Shown here: piece after piece, positions 13,023 through 17,003 of the stretch
Position numbering within the stretch: position 1 is the first letter of the stretch
How the letters are laid out: every line of letters begins with the position of its first letter
Source of the DNA: Collinsella sp.
GTDB lineage: Bacteria; Actinomycetota; Coriobacteriia; Coriobacteriales; Coriobacteriaceae
NCBI GenBank assembly: GCA_031292915.1
Contig: JAUMSH010000063.1
Location: 1-17,003, forward strand
Reading direction: 5' to 3'
Length of the DNA stretch: 17,003 bases
Program-made: the position numbers and the translations under genes
Notes under the pieces: generated by a model
What the model saw: the letters and a program-made list of their open reading frames with translations, nothing else
Told to the model about the DNA's origin: nothing
Database searches by the model: none

Positions 13023-14641
13023 TGACTGACGTGCGCGAGGCCGCGCAGAACCTGATCGAGTACGCTATCCACCGATCGATGATCGGCCAGGACGATCGCA
13101 TCTGGGCATACAACACCATTTTGGAGTGCATCGGCGCCACGGGCCCCGCACTCGACATGACTTGGGCACTCAAGACCGAGAAGATTTCGCTCTTGCACCC
13201 CGATACCCTGCCCGACTTTGGCCTTGAAGGCACACTTGCCGCGCTTGCCGAGGCGGCTGTTGCCAACGGCGCCGCCGAGGACACGGCATCGGGCCGCGAC
13301 CGCATCGCCATGCGCATCATGGGCGCGCTCATGCCAAGGCCTTCGGTTGTAAACGAGGAGTTCAACGGACGCATGGGTGTCAATGAGCCCCGCGCCGCGA
13401 CCGACTGGTTCTACGGCCTGTGCTGCGACGCCGGCTACGTGCGCCGTGCCGCTATCGCGCGCAACATAAAATGGAGCACCCCCACCAACTGGGGCGACCT
13501 GGAGATCACCATCAACCTGTCAAAGCCCGAAAAGGACCCGCGCGATATTGCCGCAGCCGGCGCCGCAAAGAACACGGGCGAGAAGTATCCCGCCTGTCAG
13601 CTCTGCATCGAGAACGAGGGCTACCCCGGACGCTCCGCCGCAGCCGACGGCGGCGCTCATCCCGCCCGTCAGAACCTGCGCGTTATTCCCATCCAGCTCG
13701 ACGGCGAGCGCTGGGGCTTCCAGTACAGCCCGTACGCGTACTTTAACGAGCACTGCATTGCCATGAGCTCCGTGCATCGCCCGATGCACGTCGACCGCAA
13801 GGGCCTGACCTGCCTGCTCGACTTTGTCGACCTGTTCCCGCACTACTTTATTGGCTCCAACGCCGACCTGCCCATCGTGGGCGGCTCGATTCTGTCGCAC
13901 GACCACTTCCAGGGCGGCGCGCACGAGTTCCCCATGATGCACGCCGCCGAGGTCTCGCAGTTTAGCGTGCCCGGATTTGACCAGGTCACCGGCACTGTGC
14001 TGCAGTGGCCGCTTTCGGTGCTGCGCCTGCGCTCGCACGACCGCGCCCAGCTGCTCGACGCCGCCGAGAAGATTATCCTCGCCTGGCGCGAGTGGACCGA
14101 TGAGTCTGTGGGCGTCATCGCATACACGGCTGACGGTGTGGCCCACAACACCGTGACGCCCGTCATCCGCCGCGTCGACTCTCGCGGAAATGCCGGCGGC
14201 GAAATCTACGAGGCCTACCTGGCGCTTCGCTGCAACATCACGACCGACGAGCATCCGCTGGGCGTGTTCCACCCGCATGCCGAGTACCACCACATTAAGA
14301 AGGAGAACATCGGCCTGATCGAGGTCATGGGCCTGGCCATTCTGCCGCCGCGCCTGGTTCCCGAGCTTGGCGCTGTCCGCGAGCACTTGCTGGCGGCCAA
14401 GGCCGATGCCAGCTACGACCTTGCTGGCGCGCTCGAGGGCGACGACCTTTGCCGCAGCCACGCCGCATGGGCCAAGGACGTCTTTGCCCGCCGCGCCGAC
14501 GAGCTTACGGCCGACAACGCCATCGACATCCTGCACGAAGAGGTCGGCGTGGTGTTTGGCCACGTGCTCGACAACGCCGGCGTCTTTAAGTGGGACGAAG
14601 CCGGCCGCGCCGCCCAGCAGCGCTTTATCGACTCGCTGTAG
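13013..14641 (+). CDS. galT: UDP-glucose--hexose-1-phosphate uridylyltransferase, class II
   Basis: GalT (542 aa, cytoplasmic) swaps galactose 1-phosphate for glucose 1-phosphate on UDP-glucose, giving UDP-galactose. The sequence belongs to the Firmicute-type class II family, not the E. coli type: NWGDLEITINLSKPEKD, PACQLCIENEGYPGR with its C-x-x-C, HCIAMSSVHRPMHV, and the active-site motif HDHFQGG (H296-x-H298) are all visible. It is some 40 residues longer than many class II members. ATG 13013 lies inside the galK end with GGGAG about 9 nt upstream; a second ATG (13022) would cut the overlap but lies too far from that site. A strong terminator follows. Confidence 0.94.
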   Translation: MAVMTDVREAAQNLIEYAIHRSMIGQDDRIWAYNTILECIGATGPALDMTWALKTEKISLLHPDTLPDFGLEGTLAALAEAAVANGAAEDTASGRDRIAMRIMGALMPRPSVVNEEFNGRMGVNEPRAATDWFYGLCCDAGYVRRAAIARNIKWSTPTNWGDLEITINLSKPEKDPRDIAAAGAAKNTGEKYPACQLCIENEGYPGRSAAADGGAHPARQNLRVIPIQLDGERWGFQYSPYAYFNEHCIAMSSVHRPMHVDRKGLTCLLDFVDLFPHYFIGSNADLPIVGGSILSHDHFQGGAHEFPMMHAAEVSQFSVPGFDQVTGTVLQWPLSVLRLRSHDRAQLLDAAEKIILAWREWTDESVGVIAYTADGVAHNTVTPVIRRVDSRGNAGGEIYEAYLALRCNITTDEHPLGVFHPHAEYHHIKKENIGLIEVMGLAILPPRLVPELGAVREHLLAAKADASYDLAGALEGDDLCRSHAAWAKDVFARRADELTADNAIDILHEEVGVVFGHVLDNAGVFKWDEAGRAAQQRFIDSL

Positions 14642-14687
14642 CATGCGAGCTCGAACGCACGCACTCAACAAATAGCGTCTACACGAC

Positions 14688-14729
14688 AACGGCGCCCGCC
14701 GGCAACATCGCCGGCGGGCGCCGTTTTCT
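14688..14729 (+). terminator. Intrinsic terminator of galKT
   Basis: AACGGCGCCCGCCGGC (14688-14703) pairs perfectly over 16 bp with 14710-14725 around loop AACATC, followed by TTTTCT (14724-14729). It stands 46 bp after the galT stop. It separates galKT from the AAA/DUF4143 gene, which therefore needs its own promoter. Confidence 0.93.
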
Positions 14730-14760
14730 GATGCAAGGGTAACTAATTTACACCAAAGCA

Positions 14761-14809
14761 AGGAGTGTCCCGAACTGCCGGCAGAAAAAGGAGCGTCCCC
14801 AGGTGCCGA
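14761..14809 (+). repeat. Direct repeat left of the AAA/DUF4143 gene (GTCCC/TGCCG type)
   Basis: The unit contains GTGTCCCGAACTGCCGGCAG, then AAAAAGGAG, then CGTCCCCAGGTGCCG: two head-to-tail copies of GTCCC followed by TGCCG. CTGCCGGCAG (14775-14784) is a perfect palindrome. A closely related copy in the same orientation lies at 16273-16320, on the far side of the ATPase gene. Confidence 0.75.
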
Positions 14810-14815
14810 CCTAAA

Positions 14816-14907
14816 CCCACACATTATTCGATGGAAAAACGTGGTTGCCTCCCACATTATTCGATGGAAAAACGTGGTTCATTCCCACATTTTTCGATGG
14901 AAAGACC
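14816..14907 (+). repeat. Three 33-bp tandem repeats upstream of the AAA/DUF4143 gene
   Basis: TTCGATGG recurs at 14827, 14860 and 14893, exactly 33 bp apart. The first two copies are identical over 27 bp (14820-14846 and 14853-14879); the third is shorter and diverges after CGATGGAAA. Each full copy is bounded by CCAC and GTGG, giving an imperfect inverted repeat. The near three-turn period puts all copies on the same helix face, as in iterons or tandem operators. The third copy covers the expected -35 region of the ATPase promoter, suggesting autoregulation. Confidence 0.85.
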
Positions 14908-14923
14908 AACACGGTCTTATACT
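14903..14923 (+). promoter_or_regulatory. Predicted -10 element and small inverted repeat of the ATPase gene
   Basis: TATACT (14918-14923) is a good -10 match; 17 bp upstream falls within the third tandem repeat, with no consensus -35, so activation or repression through the repeats is plausible. AGACC (14903-14907) and GGTCT (14913-14917) form a short inverted repeat immediately before it. Confidence 0.45.
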
Positions 14924-14946
14924 AACCATGATCGTTAGGAGGCAGT

Positions 14947-16248
14947 ATGCAGCGACAGCTAATGGCCGAACTCATCGCTTGGAAATCTAGGGCAAACCGC
15001 AAGCCCCTCCTGCTTAAGGGGGCCCGCCAGACGGGAAAAACCTGGCTTCTCAACGAATTCGCAGGCCAGCAGTATCAAAACGTCATCCGTTTTGACTTTA
15101 TGCTCGAACCGGGCGCACGCTCGCTGTTCGACGGAAGCCTTGACCCCAAACGCATCATCTCCCAGATAGAGCTCCTGCGCGGCCAGACCATAACGCCGAC
15201 AGACACACTCATCATCTTCGACGAAATCCAAGAGGCACCGCGTGGCATCACCTCGCTCAAATACTTCAACGAGCTGGCGCCGGAATACCATATCGTGGCA
15301 GCCGGCTCCTATATGGGGCTCGCGCTCCGACGCGAAAACGAGTCGTTCCCCGTCGGCAAGATTGACCAGCTTACCATGCGCCCCATGGGGTTTGTCGAGT
15401 TCGTTCGTGCCGTCGATGGCGATCCGCTCGCAGATGCCATCCTTGCCGCAGACATGGACCTGCTGGCAAACGTTTCCGAAAAGCTCGAGCGCCTGCTCAA
15501 GGAATACCTCGTTGTCGGTGGCATGCCAGAAGTTGTCTCCGCTTTCGCCGCCTCCCACGATTTCATCGAGGCCCGCAGGCTTCAGCAGCAAATCATCGAA
15601 GCTTACGAATCCGATTTTGGCAAGCATGCGCCAGCCCGCATCGTCGAGCGCATGAGGCTGGTTTGGAAATCCCTTCCCGGCCAGCTCGCAAAGGAAAACA
15701 AGAAGTTCGTCTACGGCGCGCTTCGTCCCGGGGCGCGCGCACGCGATTTTGAGGAAAGCCTCCAGTGGCTCATGGACTATGGAATCGTTCATAAGGTACC
15801 ACGTGTTTCCGCCCTAAGAGCACCGCTCACAAGCTACGAGGATCTCTCGGGCTTCAAGCTGTTCTGCATCGACACCGGCATCCTCGGAGCACTCTCTGGC
15901 CTCTCGCCGGCCATTGTTCTGAACGGGCCCGCTGTTTTTACGGAGTTCAAAGGCTCGCTGACCGAGCAATACGTCGCACAGGAGCTTTTGCTCCAAGGCA
16001 AAACTCCCGCGTATTGGTCATCCTCCTCCGGCAATGCAGAGACTGACTTTGCCATCGACCATGCGGGGACCGTGCTTCCGCTCGAGGTCAAGGCGGCAGA
16101 GAATCTCAAAGCAAAGAGCCTGAGGATTGCCTGCGAGAAGTTCAAGCTCGAGCGCTGCGTGAGAACATCGTTAGCGGCATATAGAGACGAGGGCACGCTC
16201 GTCAACATTCCGCTCTGGGAGATTGGGCAAATCGACAAGCTGGCATAG
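14947..16248 (+). CDS. ATP-binding protein, AAA_14 ATPase with C-terminal DUF4143 domain
   Basis: This 433-aa protein has the AAA_14/DUF4143 layout that is common and often multicopy in gut bacteria and archaea, with no settled function. Walker A is GARQTGKT (25-32), Walker B is LIIFDEIQE (88-96), and a sensor-like AAGSYMGLAL follows. The middle helical part has YLVVGGMPEVV, a family hallmark. The C-terminal part has SGNAETDF (D367), then PLEVKA (E380, K382), matching the D...ExK pattern of PD-(D/E)XK nuclease folds. ATG 14947 has TAGGAGG 4 nt upstream. It stands alone, with its own promoter, upstream tandem repeats and flanking direct repeats, like a small cassette. A role in DNA transactions, defence or selfish maintenance is inference. 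Confidence 0.9.
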   Translation: MQRQLMAELIAWKSRANRKPLLLKGARQTGKTWLLNEFAGQQYQNVIRFDFMLEPGARSLFDGSLDPKRIISQIELLRGQTITPTDTLIIFDEIQEAPRGITSLKYFNELAPEYHIVAAGSYMGLALRRENESFPVGKIDQLTMRPMGFVEFVRAVDGDPLADAILAADMDLLANVSEKLERLLKEYLVVGGMPEVVSAFAASHDFIEARRLQQQIIEAYESDFGKHAPARIVERMRLVWKSLPGQLAKENKKFVYGALRPGARARDFEESLQWLMDYGIVHKVPRVSALRAPLTSYEDLSGFKLFCIDTGILGALSGLSPAIVLNGPAVFTEFKGSLTEQYVAQELLLQGKTPAYWSSSSGNAETDFAIDHAGTVLPLEVKAAENLKAKSLRIACEKFKLERCVRTSLAAYRDEGTLVNIPLWEIGQIDKLA

Positions 16249-16272
16249 GCGCTGTGGAGGGGGTGCCCCGTA

Positions 16273-16320
16273 AGGAATGTCCCAAACTGCCGGCAGAAAA
16301 AGAACGTCCCCATCTGCCGT
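16273..16320 (+). repeat. Direct repeat right of the AAA/DUF4143 gene
   Basis: The unit has ATGTCCCAAACTGCCGGCAG, then AAAAAGAACGTCCCC, then ATCTGCCG, aligning with 14761-14809 with a few substitutions and one 1-bp gap, in the same orientation and 1512 bp apart. AGAACGTCCCC is also found in the palindrome at 1849-1860. Recombination between the two copies would remove the ATPase gene and its tandem repeats. Confidence 0.75.
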
Positions 16321-16364
16321 ATTCCCGAAGCAAGGCAACGCCGATGTTTTGGCAACGGCAGCGA

Positions 16365-16505
16365 GCGGGTCGCATTTGAGACAAGGTGACGTGAAACGAA
16401 AGGGCGCTGACCTTCTGGTCGCGCCCTTGAAGTTGAACGTCAGATTGTCCAAATGCGGCCCGCGCAGCGTCGGCTGGTTACGCGGTTTGGTAAAACCGCG
16501 TAACC
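16365..16505 (-). ncRNA. Modular hairpin element after the LacC-like gene (candidate structured RNA, copy 2)
   Basis: Read on the minus strand, the element starts at the base after the kinase TAG. Hairpin A pairs GGTTACGCGGTTT (16505-16493) with AAACCGCGTAACC (16488-16476) around loop TACC, as in copy 1. A linker ending in CGACGCTGC follows (16464-16472). The terminal hairpin has a 14-bp outer stem with one mismatch (16450-16463 with 16365-16378), then the same CAATCTGACGTTCAA (16433-16447) and TTTCACGTCACCTTG (16382-16396) as copy 1, and an inner stem of different sequence (AAGGGCGC...GCGCCCTT, 16401-16431). Compared with copy 1 it lacks hairpin B. Confidence 0.6.
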
Positions 16506-17003
16506 CTAAAGCTCCGTTACTTCAACGCTGTTGTAGACCTCGTCCCAGCGGTCCATGACCAGGTGGCCGGTCTTGGGATCCATGGCGTTAAGCTTGCCGC
16601 AGGTATTGGCGGTCTTGAGCACCGTGACGTCGTCGGCGCCGGCAGCAATGGCATGCGCAAAGCCGGCGATGGTCGAGTCACCGGAACCCGTCGCGTTCAC
16701 GGCCGCAATCGCGGGCGTCTTGGCGCGGAACGCGCGACCCTCGTGGAAGCCCACCGAACCGGCAGCGCCCATCGAAACGACAACCCAGGGAATACCGGCA
16801 AAGCGGTCATCGGCGGCGAGCGCCTCGCGCAGGGCATCGACATCATCGGTCGTAAAGGACGTACCCAGCAGGCCGTTAATCTCGGTCAGGTTGGGCTTTA
16901 CGAGCTCAGGCTTAGCGTCGGACTCCAGCGCGGCCTCCAGCGATGCACCCGAGGTGTCGAGCAGCACCTTGGCGCCCGCCTCCTCGGCGATCTTGACGAG
17001 CTC
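16506..17003 (-). CDS. PfkB-family sugar-phosphate kinase, LacC/FruK-like (N-terminus beyond window)
   Basis: The C-terminal 165 residues are visible; the gene continues past the right edge. They contain VLLDTSGASLEAAL, KPNLTEINGLLG, VVSMGAAGSVGF, the PfkB signature NATGSGDSTIAGF with the catalytic aspartate, and a tail ANTCGKLNAMDPKTGHL ending VEVTEL. The tail pattern (LNA...TGH) resembles tagatose-6-phosphate kinase LacC; 1-phosphofructokinase FruK is the main alternative. It would phosphorylate a ketohexose phosphate at the second phosphate position using ATP, feeding an aldolase such as the one at 7087-7944. GSGDS replaces the commoner GAGDS. A hairpin element begins immediately after its TAG. 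Confidence 0.88.
   Translation of the reverse strand, partial: ELVKIAEEAGAKVLLDTSGASLEAALESDAKPELVKPNLTEINGLLGTSFTTDDVDALREALAADDRFAGIPWVVVSMGAAGSVGFHEGRAFRAKTPAIAAVNATGSGDSTIAGFAHAIAAGADDVTVLKTANTCGKLNAMDPKTGHLVMDRWDEVYNSVEVTEL

Noticed and set aside
13520..14857. Open frame of 445 codons antisense to galT
   Set aside because: It overlaps the convincing galT and even the terminator; its product has no recognisable motif. The frames antisense to the fprA, galK and aldolase genes (9145-10338, 12081-12980, 6973-8070) were rejected for the same reason.
14816..14907. CRISPR array
   Set aside because: Only three copies with about 6 bp between the conserved parts, the last one degenerate, no spacers of normal length and no cas genes. 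The layout fits tandem operator sites or iterons.

Overview
The window reads as a GC-rich chromosomal segment of a gut actinobacterium of the Coriobacteriia, most likely Collinsella or a close relative. This placement is an inference. It rests on the base composition, the Firmicute-type class II GalT beside a GRSEISGNHTDHE-type GalK, a BceAB-like ABC pair, a flavodiiron protein, an AAA/DUF4143 ATPase, and many small palindromic repeats carrying GTCCC. No database search was possible. No tRNA, rRNA, CRISPR array or classical insertion sequence was seen.

Layout. 1-80 is the tail of an unidentified gene. 514-1545 is aroF/aroG-type DAHP synthase (+) with its own promoter, bracketed at a distance by two inverted copies of a small palindrome. 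1546-2230 is a dense non-coding stretch: a modular hairpin element starting one base after the aroF stop, a 32-bp copy of the end of the neighbouring permease gene, a perfect 21-bp inverted repeat, and other palindromes. 2231-5243 (-) is a two-gene ABC transporter operon with overlapping genes. 5392-6381 (+) is a fusion of a MutT-like Nudix domain with a Vsr-type mismatch endonuclease. 6382-7086 holds a doubtful small gene and a 149-bp nested palindrome. 7087-7944 (-) is a class II ketose-bisphosphate aldolase, divergent from a DeoR-family regulator at 8279-9082 (+). 9157-10317 (-) is a flavodiiron protein. 10447-11478 (-) is a LacI-family regulator, divergent from galK-galT (11817-14641, +), with three matching operator-like sites between them. 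14947-16248 (+) is an AAA/DUF4143 ATPase preceded by three 33-bp repeats and flanked by direct repeats. 16506-17003 (-) is the C-terminal part of a PfkB-family sugar-phosphate kinase resembling LacC.

How the genes work together. GalK and GalT catalyse the first two committed Leloir steps from galactose, and the LacI-family protein is the obvious candidate repressor of that operon. The aldolase of the GatY/KbaY/Fba family and the LacC-like kinase could form a tagatose-phosphate branch, but they could equally be general fructose-bisphosphate enzymes. The DeoR-type protein probably controls the aldolase or another sugar-phosphate pathway.

Most interesting points. (1) A composite hairpin element occurs twice, each time directly after a stop codon (aroF and the LacC-like kinase). 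Its internal segments are identical between copies while the stems differ in sequence but stay paired, which is the signature of a structured RNA. (2) The Nudix-Vsr fusion joins two mutation-avoidance activities in one polypeptide. (3) The iteron-like array and flanking direct repeats make the AAA/DUF4143 gene look like a self-contained cassette. (4) A family of GTCCC palindromes is scattered between genes.
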